Shown here: one piece after another, positions 11,397 through 24,024 of the stretch | How the letters are laid out: each line of letters starts with the position of its first letter | Position numbering within the stretch: position 1 is the stretch's first letter | From: Neckera pumila | Taxonomy: Eukaryota; Streptophyta; Bryopsida; Hypnales; Neckeraceae | DNA: 64,000 nucleotides | Direction of reading: 5' to 3' | Assembly: GCA_963969595.1 (NCBI GenBank) | Contig: OZ018416.1 | Location: 21,840,065 to 21,904,064, forward strand | The notes under the pieces: generated by a model | What the model saw: the letters and a program-made list of their open reading frames with translations, nothing else | What the model was told of the DNA's origin: nothing | The model's database searches: none | Position numbers and translations under genes: made by a program

Positions 11397-12887
11397 TAAG
11401 CATCTAACTTAATTAATTGGCTACTTTTAGAAATGAGACTTTCAATTTAATATCTCATGAAAATCCTATGGTTACAATTTTGCTTGGCTTGCTTGAATTT
11501 CACTCAGGGCTTTCTTTTTTGACACAAGTGTGTTGAATAACACACTGCAAGGGATTTCCGTCAAGTAGAGACTTAGGGCTTGTTTTCAAAAATGTAGAAA
11601 AAGAGATTTGAAAACCGAAAGCATGGCTTGGATGTTTAGCAATAGATAATGCCTTTGAAATTTCAAGAGTGTCAATATAATTATCTTATCTTTATTCCTT
11701 ATCATCCAATTCCTTTCATGTTTTGATTTGTCGATTTCTATTTGTTTTCTAAGACACGCTTGTAGATCATTTTGTTCACTTAGGAAGGTTGTAGATAAAC
11801 TCTATTTGTCCAAACATAAAATATTACGTTTCAAATACAAAAATTTCAAATTATAAAACTTCTTTGTGATCTCTCTCAAAAGACCAGGAAAGTGGGAGGT
11901 CTTTAAATCAACCGGATTCTAAATGCGTCCCCATTTAGGAATGAGTGACATGCTCTTTGAAATATCTACTACTGTTCTTGATGAGGTTGTTGTTGATGAA
12001 GGTTAAAATGGATGATTGGCAAACCTCTTCCCTCAATGACTTTAATTTTATAAGCTTGGATAGTATTTATAATTTTTTCCCTTGAATGAATATAGATTGA
12101 AGTTGTTTGCTTTGACTTGCAATATTATGTGACTATTTTCGTTCCTCCTCCATTGTTGCAGACAAGGGTGACTTTTTCGGAATCAAAATCTAAAGATGGT
12201 GATACCTACACTTTATGCTTTATATATTTGGGTTTGCTACAAAGCGAGCTTGCAAGCGGGAGCCTAAGAATTTGTGAGTCTATGAGCTTGGATATTATTG
12301 TGTTTATTGAGGAAGCAAAGTAGATTCAAGGCCTATAATAGTTGGTTAAGAACTAATTTTTTATAAAGACATTTTCAAGGTTTAGGATTAAATATTCTTG
12401 TATAATTAGAAAGTGCACATTTATGGCTTTGTAGAATCCAATTGATTGTAATTGAATATTAGTGGCAAAATTTCCAAATTATAAAGTCAACAGAGGTTGC
12501 ATAAATTCTCAAAAAGCCCAAAGCGGGCTCCTTGAGCCTTTAAGGATTAATACAAAGATTACCTCTCCACCCTTTGACTTACAACACATAAAAAAAGGTA
12601 GCTCTTCATACCGCCGTTAAAAAATATCATGATATTTGATGGTGCATGTGATACTTCAATCGGATTTATACTATTGAATTATTGACAATATGTGACTTGA
12701 ATTTCATTTGATTTCAACAAAAATGGTCTATCTTTCATGAATTTCATTCCATTTTATGTAAACTAGGACAAGAGAACCACTTTCTTTGTGGCTTCATAAA
12801 TGAAGCTTTGATTATTTTAGAGTTGTTTTTTGTTTGCTTTCATCCATTTAAATAATCACTTATACCAACAAGAATTGCTTTAGGTTT
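11397..12887. other. Intergenic, no gene seen
   Basis: AT-rich. A 68-codon frame at 12117-12323 is not convincing. Around 12240-12290, AGCCTAAG and TGTGAGTCTATGAGC resemble the subterminal repeats of elements A and B, and could be a decayed end fragment. Confidence 0.4.
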
Positions 12888-13820
12888 TTAACCCCTAAAG
12901 GACCAACATGCGTTTTTTGGCCATATAGAATTTTTGGGTAGGTACGTACAATTAGAGATTTCCATATTTTAGGCTGAAATTTTAATAGAATGTGGGGGCA
13001 AGGAATATCTTTCATATGCACCAAGTTTCATGACATTTGGAAATACAAGTCAAAAGTTATGGCCTAATATGTTACTTTTTTTCGTAACTAGGCAGTCCGG
13101 ACAGATCAGAAAAATTCACTTTTTTTGAAAACATAAATTTGAAATTAGTTTTCTAGAGTTATATATAGGTAAAAAGCTTTGAATCATCCCATTTTGATCA
13201 ATGAGTCAAAAGTTATGAAGATTTTAAGTTTGCGGGCAATTATGGATTCTCTACTCTAAAATAAACTTTGAAGTCCATTATCTTACTCAGTTTTCAATAT
13301 TTTTTGAAAAAAATAGAACCTTAGGATGTAGATTATTTATTAAAACATTGCCGCCATTGGGATTAGCATTTTTCAATTCCATAATTAAATTCTTGACAAT
13401 TTTGTATTTTGAATCATTCTCTACTATCATCTACTTACTATTTTTTTCCTATATGTTGTACAACTCTTAATAAAGTGAAAATTTTCAAGCATGTAGCCAA
13501 CTTGTCTAGGAAAAAGAATCCAAAAAAGCACCATCATTTTGGACATTTTTTCATTGAAGAGTGAGCTTGTGAAGTGCTGCTGCCCTGTTTTTTGCAGGGC
13601 CCAAAAAATGGTTTTAGTGAATTTGAATGCTCATATCTTGCAATCCACGGGGTGGAAATTCCTGAAATTTTTAACATACGTTCTCAAGTCACCATACTAC
13701 AAGATCCTATGGTTACATGCGTCAAAAATAGTTTTTTTCCAAAAATTGGATACTTGTACTTAAAATGGCAATTTTTGAGCGTTTTTGGTGAGAACATAGT
13801 CATGGAACTTTAGGGTTTAA
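12888..13820 (+). mobile_element. R1-family element, copy b
   Basis: 933 bp from TTAACCCCTAAAGGACCAAC to an imperfect inverted ACTTTAGGGTTTAA. It shares its full interior with copies c (43232-44156) and d (55356-56296), including GTGAAGTGCTGCTGCCCTG or close relatives and the GCATGTAGCC segment. No ORF of coding character. Confidence 0.8.
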
Positions 13821-14760
13821 GAGCAATGAACAAGAGTTGAAGAATTTTGAGGCACAAATTTATTCCAATGTAATTATTATCAAATTAAAAATTATTAGCA
13901 ATTTATAAATTGGTGCATTTTCATTACCACTTATTTAATGTTCTATTATCATTAATTGCTCTTCTATAAGTTTTATTTTTGTGGTGCTAACTTTGTATAT
14001 GAAGGTGTTATGCTTTGAATTCACCTTAAATGTATTTTATGTTTGTGGATAATGCAATCTTGAACTTTATGGATTGTTAGAAAGATTCAATGAGCTATGG
14101 TTGTGATTGAGGCTACATGAAAATTAAAAAGTTGGCTTCATACCAAATACATTTATATTGAGAACGGTTGTTTCCAAGGGCATCACACTTTGGATCTTGC
14201 TTGAACCTTTGGTTTCTAAAGCAACACAAAATACATAGCACAAATTTAAGATTTAAAAAAGCCATAACCACTATATCTCTAGAAATCACAAATAAACAGG
14301 AAGAAAGTCTAACAATAGTGATAGAGGGAACAAGAAGCAAAAGGCGGCAAGTTCTAAGAGGTAACAATAAGCAAGAGGTGAGATACAAAATGACATTAGA
14401 GAAAATTTCAGGCCTTTGGAGGGCTGCTCCACAGCCCTTCGAGATATCCTGAAATTTATTTATTTTTTGCTCAAAATTTTTTTTTTCTCCTATTTTTCCC
14501 GTGCTGAAACTGCAGCAGTAGTGGCTCAGGAACCCATAATTCCGAATAATATTTTTTTTAAATAATAATAATAATAATAATAATTTTTTTTTTAAATTAA
14601 ATTTTAAAAAAAATTCTACAAAACTTGACTGCTCCAACGAGCAGTCAGAGACTCTGACTGCTCACCAAGAGCGTTTTTTAAGTTGACAGGCCATGCAAGA
14701 AATAGCATGGCATGACAACTTCGGACAACCCTCCATGGGGTTGAATTTTTCTTTGTAGTA
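13821..14760. other. Intergenic with short inverted and AT repeats
   Basis: No gene seen. An (AAT)n tract lies at about 14560-14583. A small inverted repeat built from GACTGCTC and GAGCAGTC lies at 14628-14665. Confidence 0.45.
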
Positions 14761-15115
14761 CAACAAAAAACAAGAAGAAGCAAGAATAAAGATGCAATGA
14801 GAAGCAATAAGAAGCACAAGTTAAGATGCAAGAAAATGCAACAAATAATAAGAAGAAGCAAGAATGAAGATGTAATAAGAAGCAATAAGAAGCATGAGTT
14901 AAAATGCAACAACAAGAAATTAAAAGCAAGAACTAAAAGGCAACAAAAGGTAAGAACAAATAAGCAACAAGAAGCAAGAATTGAGAAGCAAAAAGAAGCA
15001 AGATCTAAAAGATATTAATATGAAACAAGAATTAAGAAGCAATAAGAAACAAGAGCTAAAAGGAAACAAAAAGAAAAACTTGGGAAGAAACAAGAAACAA
15101 AGAAGAAGAAGCAAA
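14761..15115 (+). repeat. Purine-rich low-complexity tract (AAGAAGCAA-type)
   Basis: About 355 bp made almost wholly of A and G with regularly placed C, built from imperfect copies of AAGAAGCAAGAA and GCAACAAGAAGCAAG. It creates spurious Lys/Arg/Gln-rich frames on the plus strand and Leu/Phe-rich frames on the minus strand. It is a degenerate minisatellite, not a gene. Confidence 0.8.
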
Positions 15116-17013
15116 AATAGCCAAATGTTGCACGTTGAGGGGGCAACTTCAAAAAAATGGCGGCTAGGGTTTTAGAACCCTAGTCATGTAACTTGTCCTA
15201 GTCATATAAATGATTTGCCCTATTCATACGACTAACCAATATGACTACCGTATACTAAGCAACTAAGCTATTTTAACAACCAAATTTGATCCAAAGTGGA
15301 TATATATTGACATTGAAACTCCACAAAATGCATAAAGGAAAGCTACAAGGCCTTAAATCCTATAGTTAGAGCAAAAAAAAACATCCAAGTACATGCCATG
15401 CATCTGTAAAAGTATCTAAGTCCATGCACAAAATGTGCAGGAGCAAAAGTATTTAATGGAGGCACTATTTAAAAGCATTTTTGAAGCAAAAAATGGATGA
15501 TGCTTTTATAGTCTATAACTCTATATCCTTGTAAAAACATCCAAACAACCGTCTTTTAATTGCAATACAAGCGCTTGCATGCCACCACAATAAGCCTCAA
15601 TCTTCATATGAATAATTTTTTGACTTTTGTAGGGCCTACAGAGTCCCTCTATATGTAGCTTGTATGACATTGCTGAGATCCTTTTAAAAAATGAAGCAAA
15701 CTTCAATATATGACATATGTGAGTGTTTTACCTATATCCTTGACATAAAGCATGCACAACCATATTCTTTGTTGTTGGGCTTTGAACCCTAAGTTGGATA
15801 TCTAAGTATTGTTCAATTAGCATTCTAAGCAATGAATAATTGTTTTCTAAGTGATTTACATCTTAACTAAAACTGATCCAAATTGTAAAAGTTAGAGTTT
15901 TTTTTTGTGGTTTTGGAATTTAGATGGCTTCAGCAAATCTAGGTCAAAACTCTAGACTTCCAAATCCAAGTTGAGAAATTCAAAACAATTGTTAGCTTAA
16001 GTTGTAGAGCGCTACATGCTTGTTCTAAAATAGAAAAAAATCTTTATAGTGGGATATTTTCTCTAAAATTATAGATAGATGAAATTTTGTTTCTAATTCA
16101 TCTTTTAAGACTTCATCCAACATTTTCTTTTTAGCTTATATTAAGTCTAAATTAATTTTACTTTCAAGATTGGATTCTATAAATCACCTAAATTTTTTAT
16201 TTCCTTTTTTAATTTGAAGTAGATAAATTTTGATATTATTTATCTAAAACTAATTCACATGACTATATTCTATCCTCCTTAATTTTTTTCAATTTTCAAA
16301 ATGTGGTATGTTATTTGAAAACTTTTAAATTACCTAAATGATCTTGAATTTAAAGTTGGATTGCAGTAAATTCTTAGAAATGTGACTTAAACCTCCAATT
16401 TCTAATATAACTATGGTTTCTACAAGAAGAAAAATAACAAATTTAAGGACATGCCTTGGAATCCGTTTCTATTACATCTCTATTCTCCAATATGTATATT
16501 GTAAATTTGTAATTGTATCATGAAGTCCACATTGGTCTATTTTTGTTGTATTTTTGTGTCTTTGTATATTCAATTTAAATAACAACCTTTACAGCAAGGT
16601 GTATAAATTCTATCTATGATCTTATTCTTTTTCTTTCAACCTAATTCTTTCTACTTCCCCTTCTTGACTTTCTCCAAATTATTTTATATATTTATATTTT
16701 TTTCCTCTATTTTTTGGGATATTTTAGAATTGCAATCTTTGACTTCTATTACTACTAATTAATTTTCAATTATTCTAGAAATCAAATGAGTGTAATGGCA
16801 TAAGCCTCATAAATGCTAACTAAGTATACACTTAAGACCAAAAACTTTATTTGGTCAACTATGCATGTTATAATCAACAAATTTTTTTTATTAATATATA
16901 GTCAAACCTCTATAAAGGGGTCAAATTAGTCTTCTAATTATGCCCAAAGCTTCAAGTAGCAACTTGGAACCTTCACTTTTATTTTGAACGTTTAGACTCT
17001 CAAGGGTGAATGC
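15116..17013. other. Intergenic, no gene seen
   Basis: AT-rich, with no ORF over about 60 codons that looks coding and no clear element ends. Confidence 0.5.
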
Positions 17014-18605
17014 AAGAAACACCTGTATTATTTGTTGCATTTTCACAGTACTCATGCCTTTTTTTCTGGAGCACTTTAAAATTCAAAAAATAATTTTTAA
17101 TTTTTAATTAAATTATAATTAATGTATATAACTTTAAGATGAAGAAATCCCGGGAAGGTAAAGCATAAAAAAATTCTCTAAGTGGGAGAACTAGAGAAGT
17201 GCCAAATCTCAAGAAAATAGATGTTTTGATGCTTTGGGTGATTGCAAGAAACACCTGCCAATTTTGTTGCATTTTCACTGAGCTCATATTTTTCTTTTTG
17301 GAATACTATAAAATTAGAAAAATAATTTTTAAATTTAAAAAAGAACATGGCCAGCGTATATACCTTTAAGATGAAGATATCTAGGGAAGGAAAAGCATAG
17401 GAAAATTTCTTAAGTGGGAGATTTAGAAAACTGCCAAATCTCAAGAAAGTAGATACTTTGATGCTTTAATTAGTTAAAAACAGGAAAATAAATTAAATAA
17501 ATTAAATAAAAATTGGCCATTTGTAATAACTCTATGGAGATGGTCATTCACCAAAAGAACCACCAAAATAATATTCTATATATTCTAAAATGTAAGAAGA
17601 AAGAAGCTCTCTTTGTGGACTTCCATACTATGCAAAATTAACTATTTTCAAAATTCCTTCCATGCATAGCTATAAATCTAATAGAAGACCATTTCCTCCA
17701 AATTTTAGCTCCAAATTCATTTTTTGGGGTACTGAATAGTACTAAAAGCCCCCAAATTGGCAAGTGTGATATGAAATCAAGGGCTGTTTTTAGATAGGAA
17801 AACATTTTTAAAAATTGCAAAAATATTAGGCAAGGTGTATAATAGTCATGAGCACCTTCACTATAAATCTTAAGTCATTTGGATCTAGAATGCAAAAGTT
17901 ATGCCTAAAAAACAAATCAACATGCAGTGTGTAACACAAAATAGGACAATCGTTTCTTGCAATCACCCCTTTAATTAGTTAAAAATAGAAAAATAAATAA
18001 AATAAAAATTGGCCATTTGTAATAACTCTATGGAGATGGTCATTTACCAAAAGAACCACCCAAATAGTATTTTATGTATTCTAAAATGTAAAAAGAAAGA
18101 AGTTCTATTTGTGGACTTCCATACAATACAAAATTAGCTATTTTTAGAATTCTTTCCATGTATAGCTACAAGTCTATTAGAAGCTGGGCTTTTAATTTTG
18201 GCAAAATTTCGTCAGTTCTAACAGAAAGCAGCGAATGTAATGACATCCCTCCAAATTTAATGCTATCGGATGCTGCCAGAACATAGCTTCTACAGTGGAA
18301 AAAAAGCCCTAATTAGAAGACCATTCCCTCCAAATTTCAGCTTCAATTTCAAATTTTTGGATACTAAATTTAGTACTAAAAAACTCAAATTTGAAAAATG
18401 TGACATAAAATTGGGGGATGTTTTTATACAGTAAAACATTCTTGAAAATTGCAAAAGAAATAGTCAAGGTGTACAATGGTCATGACCACCTTACTTATAA
18501 ATTTTAAGTCATTTGGATCCAATATGCAGAAGTTATGCCAAAATTACTATGTCAGCATGCAGGGTATGATGCAAAATAGTACAAGTGTTTCAAATCGCAC
18601 TCCTC
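17014..18605 (+). mobile_element. R3-family element, outer copy split by a nested R3
   Basis: The left end is GGGTGAATGCAAGAAACACC. The sequence runs to GATGCTTT at 17235, is interrupted by a second R3 element (17236-17968), and resumes with CTTTAATTAGTTAAAAATAG, which in copy a follows GATG without a break. The right end at about 18576-18605 is degenerate. A segment at about 18184-18312 (GCTGGGCTTTTAATTTTGGC onward) is absent from copy a and may be another small insertion. Confidence 0.75.
17236..17968 (+). mobile_element. R3-family element, inner (nested) copy
   Basis: 733 bp bounded by GGGTGATTGCAAGAAACACC and TTTCTTGCAATCACCC. It sits inside another R3 copy. CTTT occurs on both sides where the uninterrupted family sequence has it once, so the target duplication is CTTT (4 bp), or TTT if the termini are one base longer. 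No ORF. Confidence 0.85.
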
Positions 18606-19190
18606 ACTTCCTCTTGCTCCATGGCCACTCAGGTATTGATTTTTCTCACACTCTTTTTTCTCCTCTTTGGATTAGATTTTTCCCAAGCTTCAAGTAATTT
18701 TCTAATTTCCTCAACCTTCAATTGACATCACTAGTTAAATACATTAGATTTTACTTTATATCAATCAATCTAATTAGCTGTCCATTTGTATCATCCATCA
18801 CAATCAATCAACCTCACCCTAAGGCCCAATACTGGGTAAAGGCAAGCCTAGTTTCCAATTGGGTTCTCAAGCTTGGTTCCACCTTGGTGTTGCAGTTCAA
18901 CTATAGGCTTTATTTCCTCTCTAATTTTTTCTTAAATCCTCAAAAAAAAAATTCATTGTCTCTTGTTGTTAATTGCTTTATTCCTCTCTACTTCCCTTTT
19001 AAGTCTTAAGAAAATTTAAATATATTCATTAAAATATAAACATGTGCCTTTCCAAATTATTTGATGCTTGTTTTACAACAGACATAACAGTCATACAAAA
19101 AACAATAATTTTTTTAACAAACATGAAATAAAGTCACACCTACACCCGAAAAAATGACTTCCATGGCCAAAATACAAGAGGGCCATTTAG
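18606..19190. other. Intergenic, no gene seen
   Basis: AT-rich; a 95-codon frame at 18722-19009 is hydrophobic and T-rich and shows no gene-like features. Confidence 0.45.
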
Positions 19191-19194
19191 ATTG

Positions 19195-19640
19195 ACCACC
19201 TTTTCCTTGGGCTGTCTAAAAAATAAAAAAATGACTGCCAGAAAAATGTGACTGCAAAATATGACAAAAAAAGAATATGACTGCAAAATATGTCTAAGGC
19301 AAAATTATAACTAGGCACTCTTCAAACATGTTCCCCGGCCAAATTTTCCTTGGGTTGCCCTAAAAGAAAAAAAAATGTCACGACTATGGAAATATGACTT
19401 CAAAATATGATTGAAGCAAAAATATGCTAGAAAAAAATTATGACTTGGCGTTCTCCAAACATTTTCCTTGTTGTTCCCTATGAAGTATTTTGGCGTTCTC
19501 AACGGGTGTATACTATACGCCCATGAAATACATGGCCAATATATGATTGGCAATCATATTTGTAGTCATATTTGTAGTCCTATTTCTCCCCAACTTGTTG
19601 GCCTCCAAGAATATGACTGCAAACAGTCCCTAGTCATATT
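19195..19640. repeat. Imperfect repeat block rich in ATATGACTGCAAA
   Basis: Two diverged copies of a roughly 150-bp unit (about 19195-19335 and 19340-19500) share TTTTCCTTGGG, AATATGACT and a CTCTTCAAAC/GTTCTCCAAAC segment. They are followed by inverted forms of the motif (GTCATATTTG, GTCATATTCTTGCAG). Possibly a decayed foldback element. Confidence 0.5.
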
Positions 19641-19672
19641 CTTGCAGTTAGCAATTACCCATTTTCTTGTAG

Positions 19673-19800
19673 TGGAAAGTTATAATTCCACTTGGGTTTG
19701 ATTTGTGGGACAAGCACCCACCTTTGGAGAATCTGTGCCCCTCTTGAGTTGGCCCTAAGATATTCAGATTGCTAATCATGATTGCAAGTAGCCTTGTCGA
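19673..19800 (+). repeat. R2 dispersed repeat, copy a
   Basis: Shares TATAATTCCACTTGG, GACAAGCACCCACC, TGTGCCCCT, GAGTTGGCCC and GATATTCAGATTGCTAAT with copies near 22830-23065, 25840-26065 and, inverted, 41090-41345. No coding capacity; class unknown. Confidence 0.65.
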
Positions 19801-21800
19801 CCTTGTTCTCTCAAAAAGAGGCAGACAATTGCACATGCCAAGGACTCAGGCAAGCTCATGATTCGGACTAGTAGCAATGGTATGAGTTTTGTTGAATCAG
19901 AAAATTGAAGTTTGGAGATTTAGTTGACTGCTGCCATCAGTGGTTTGAAGAACTTAATTTACATTTGAAATTCAATCCAAGGTACATAATCACAGCAACC
20001 TGTTTCTAAAACCGAACCCTCGTAAGGTAACTATACCTGAAATTGCACATTCAGCATGGTTTTCATTATTATATTGAAAAAAAAATTGTGGGGTCGCATT
20101 GGTAGTCAAAACGGGATTTTAGATTCTCTTAGAATGCATTTTCTGGACACCATTTGAATAAATTACAAATTTTCAAAGTGCTAAAAATAGGTGTACCTAA
20201 AAGCAATCATAGAGTCATATGAATAGTGGGAGTACATTTTAGGCAAGAATATCCAGTATGCAATTTTAGGAAGCGTACAATTTTAGGTGTGGTTACCTTA
20301 TATTCTTGTTTGAATATAAAACCTTAGTTCATGGGATCCATGGGTCAATTAAAATACTTTTTTTTGGTACTTAGAAAATCCATTGTTTATTCATGTGGTA
20401 TCCAGAAAATGTATGCTATAGGAATGTGGAATTGCTTTTTGTTGGAATTTCCAACAAAGATCTCTTATTTTAAGAAAGGTATGAGCACCCATCATCAAAT
20501 CTACCAAAGTACCAACACTTTGAATCTGACCATGGCTTGAGAAGGGACATGCCAAATTGTCAATGAAGGAAGCCATTGGAAGAAGCCATTGAGAGAAGCC
20601 ACTCGGAAAAGCCATTGAACAAGTGTCATTATGCAATCTACCATTTGTTTGCTATAATCTTTTCAACATGTCTTGTGATCAATTTATGGTACAATCGTCC
20701 TACTATCAATTATTGGCATTCTACTAAGATGGACTTTAGAAGCAAATATATTTGAGTTTTGAAGAAGATGTTATCTAGTACTTTCACTTCAACACATCTT
20801 TTCTTTTTATTGCTAATGAATAAAGGTTATTTCTTTCCTCAAATTGGCCCAATAAGTTTTTTTGAATTGCAATAAGAGGCTACCGACTAAGATTGTGTTG
20901 GCAAGTCCTTTTGCTACAATATTATTTCCAAAAAATCTAGGACTAACTTATTGCCAAGACTTCAATGAAATCAAAGATCTTCCTATAAATCTTACAGTCT
21001 TGTAAGTGGTATAATTCCACCCACGTTGCCCTAGTAGAAGGACACCTTACAATAGCCTCCATATGCAAGGATGTTATATATTGCTATGTACACCAAACAA
21101 GAACATGAAATGCATTCATCCATGTTTACAACAATGAGACAAGTGTCGTCCTGGCGCTTTCACAAAATAGATGATGAACTCCCATCCAACATATAAAGCA
21201 TGAAGAAAGGTCATAAAGATGCTTTTGGATTTTCTATTGGAACCATGTAGGGAAATAAGAGAGCTATATAAGAATCCAAAAGGGCAAAGATAGTCTCTCC
21301 CCTCGGGACCACAATGGCAAGCTATATGTTTTTGCTTTGGCCACTAATAATGTATCATTTTTTTTCAAAAATAAATTGACCGATATACATGTGAAATAAA
21401 TCCTAATTGATTTCCCATTCCTTTGTCTAAAAAAATTGCAAATCCAATAATTGTATCTGTACGGTGACCAACCGTCCACAATAAACTTCCTACCTTATTA
21501 ACCCTTGAAGGACGGGTTCACTTGGTCAATGGAAATCCATCCCTAACTTTTGGTACTATCTGCATCATTTGCTTAAGAAAAATCCAAGAGAACTCATTGG
21601 AGGTCAAACTATTGTGCAAGAACGTGCCGCCTTTCCACACCAAATTCCAAAGATGAACATGCGCACTTTTGTCTTGCATAGAAGATCCCGTGTCATCCAT
21701 TGGACAATATATAAACATTTGCCTTGTGGTCGTTCCAAGATTATTTAATCCATCAGTAAGTCATTCTTTCCTAGATACTTGGGCTCCTTCCGTCCGTCCG
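19801..21800. other. Intergenic, no gene seen; short GAAGCCATTG repeat
   Basis: At about 20567-20615 the unit GAAGCCATTGGA/GAAGCCATTGAG occurs four times in a row with changes. Several frames of 60-80 codons show no domain or composition suggesting a gene. Confidence 0.45.
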
Positions 21801-21957
21801 TCCTGTTGCAAAGGCAAGGCAGGCTTGTTGTACATTTGCTCCATATTACTATCCTGTTGCAAAGGCAAGGCAGGCTTGTTGTACACTTGCTCCATATGAC
21901 CATCCTGTTGCAAAGGCAAGGCAAGGCAGGGTTGTTGTACATTTGCTCCATATTATT
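21801..21957 (+). repeat. 51-bp tandem repeat, three copies
   Basis: Units begin at 21801, 21852 and 21903 with TCCTGTTGCAAAGGCAAGGC, followed by AGGCTTGTTGTACATTTGCT. The third has an extra GCAAG. It lies at the edge of a GC-rich block that continues to about 22640. Confidence 0.85.
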
Positions 21958-22002
21958 CCCTTCTTTCAGGCTATCCAACCTTGAGACCAACTCCAAATAA
22001 GA

Positions 22003-22640
22003 TTAGTTAACTCCCTCGGAAGGACGACGTCGTACATCCCCTTCCTGAGCCTCGTGGTAGGCTTGTCGATCTGCCAGGCCCCAAGGGCAACTCCTCTTAC
22101 ACCGAGCTTCGCCAACAGCGCGTGGATGCCGCCTTGGCTGCTGCAACTGGCAAAGCCTGCTTGCTCGAGCTTCCCCAGGGCGGAGATGCAAGACCGGAAG
22201 AGGAAGCGTCTCCGTCAGTGCAAGTAATTCAGTCAGTTGTTGCACCAGCAATCCCCAGAGACTGGACTGTCAAGTGGGAAGCAGTTACGGTCCGAAGGAC
22301 AATGGTAATGCCTGTGTGGTGTCTTGTTCGTTGTTCCTGTTGGGCATTTGCAGCTTGGGATTGATGAAAAAATCTGCCGCTGCTGCTGCATGCAAGCCTG
22401 CAAGGACGGAGGAAGGAGGCATTCCCACTTTCCCAGTTGATTGATTCCCAGGCTTGCATTTCAACGTACAAATCGTCGTAAGTTGGAGAATCTACCAGAT
22501 TTGATGCTATCGCTTCTAACGGAGTGGATCTAGCTGACAACCGTTCTGGAGTGGCAGGGAGTTCGAGCCAGTTGCCATTGGGGGCCGGAACTGGAAGCCC
22601 ATCCAGGTTGACCACGGGCCGAACTTTGAAACAACTCTGA
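22003..22640. pseudogene. GC-rich exon-like fragments, possibly captured host coding sequence
   Basis: This block is much richer in G+C than its surroundings. On the plus strand, about 22010-22223 reads as an open frame with RKDDVVHPLPEPRGRLVDLP and ELRQQRVDAALAAATGKACL, ending at a possible donor GTAATT. On the minus strand, about 22610-22430 reads LDGLPVPAPNGNWLELP and NLVDSPTYDDLYVEMQAWE. The composition looks like real coding sequence, but I recognise neither and they point in opposite directions. Part of the second fragment (GATCTAGCTGACAACCGTTC, minus-strand coding) recurs in the 294-bp array at 24540-25850. Capture by a transposon is an inference. Confidence 0.4.
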
Positions 22641-22829
22641 AATCTTCAAGAAGGGTATAAGGTAAACCAGCCTAAAGCCGCCAGCTTCCTATTTCCGCCA
22701 TCCTAGTTTTGGCCCCATTTCTGTCACTACACTCATCCAACTCCACTCACTTTCTTGACAAAATCAGAGCATTGATATCACCAAGACTAATGTGTCAATT
22801 TTTCATTGGTCCATACTTACGTGCTAATA

Positions 22830-23065
22830 GATACATGGAAGGGTGGTTATGGATTGTTGGTATGATGTTTATGACTCCAGTCTACAAGTGGTTTTGTAAT
22901 TTCAGGGTTGACACTTCAAAAATTTGCAGTAATTACAATTTTGATTGAAAAATTATAATTCCACTTGGATTTGAGTCGCGAAACAAGCGCACACCTCTGA
23001 AAAATACATGCCCTTCTTGGAATTGGCCCCAATATACTCAGATTGCAAATTAGGGTGGTAATAGG
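22830..23065 (+). repeat. R2 dispersed repeat, copy b
   Basis: Carries TATAATTCCACTTGGATTTG, AACAAGCGCACACCTCTG, TGCCCTTCTTGGAATTGGCC and TTAGGGTGGTAATAGGCTTG, as in copy c at 25840-26065. Upstream similarity extends to ACAAGTGGTTTTGTAATTT. Confidence 0.7.
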
Positions 23066-23303
23066 CTTGCCTACCTTAGTTGGGAAAGAAATCTCCAGCC
23101 CAGGGTCCGGAAGGTCCAGTTCTGTTCTCCAGTTTTGCAGAGCTGGAGGCCAGAGGTCTAGGCCTGGACCCCTCCAGCCCCCCAGTGGCAATCGGCTTTT
23201 AGACCATCTGCAATGCAACAATGGCAGAAAGGCCTTGTAACAATACATCCACGAGGCCTCTTAAGTACCAATTCTTTCCTTGGAAATTTTGCCCCAATGC
23301 AAA

Positions 23304-23592
23304 TATGGTTGTCATATCGGACAGAATTTTATTGTTCACGGACGAATCAGACGAATCTGCGTTGACTGGCTGCAAACTTTGGAGGCCAATAACTTTTGAA
23401 AAAATTGTCCAAATTGGGCGTGTGATATATTTTTCGGCATCTACAGTTTCTGTAGATGCCGAAAAATATATCACACGCCCAATTTGGACAATTTTTTCAA
23501 AAGTTATTGGCCTCCAAAGTTTGCAGCCAGTCAACGCAGATTCGTCTGATTCGTCCGTGAACAATAAAATTCTGTCCGATATGACAACCATA
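23304..23592. repeat. Perfect inverted repeat, 143-bp arms with a 3-nt loop
   Basis: Every base of 23304-23446 pairs with 23450-23592; the centre is CTACAG-TTT-CTGTAG at 23441-23455. Both strands therefore give almost the same open frame, which explains mirrored ORFs here. The flanks (CAAA at the left, AATGC at the right) stop matching at once. It could be a foldback element, a small-RNA precursor or an assembly artefact; perfect identity means it is young or maintained. No known miRNA sequence was recognised in the arms. Confidence 0.95.
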
Positions 23593-24024
23593 AATGCAAA
23601 AACGGCATCCAAACGTCAAATGGACTTTACGATATTATAAAAAGAAAGGAAGAAAAGAATTTACATTAAAGAAAGGACTTTTCAGGGAAATAAGGAAGGT
23701 TGAATTGATTAGCGCACATACCAAAAAAAAATTCTTGGCATCCATTGGCTACTACCACTTTTTGTCATGATGACTCCCATCAATCAACTTGCCGAGAGTT
23801 TTGCCGGGGTTGGCAAAATGACAAAATATGCCAATCCCGGGGGGTCCCATACCGAGCCCGTGAAAGTAGAGGTCTCCATATCGATTGCATTGGAGCACAA
23901 TTTTAAATCAGAATTCTTGTCCTTGCACAATGCCGATACAGTGCAAGGTGCCGGTTGCATTGTAGATGGTCTTACTTCTCTAGTGGGAATCGCTTACAGA
24001 GAGACTCAAATTTATTGGACCTAA
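23593..24024. other. Spacer between hairpin and MITE; weak ORF
   Basis: An 85-codon frame at 23767-24024 (starting MMTPINQLAESFAGVGKMTK) ends at the MITE boundary. No domain recognised; it may be a gene remnant. Confidence 0.3.

Noticed and set aside
14797..15175. Lys/Arg/Gln-rich ORFs and opposing Leu/Phe-rich ORFs
   Set aside because: They arise from the AAGAAGCAA-type low-complexity tract and have no non-repetitive coding segment.
23199..23640. Overlapping 137- and 139-codon frames on both strands encoding nearly the same peptide
   Set aside because: They are a by-product of the perfect palindrome at 23304-23592; the identical reading on both strands is forced by symmetry.
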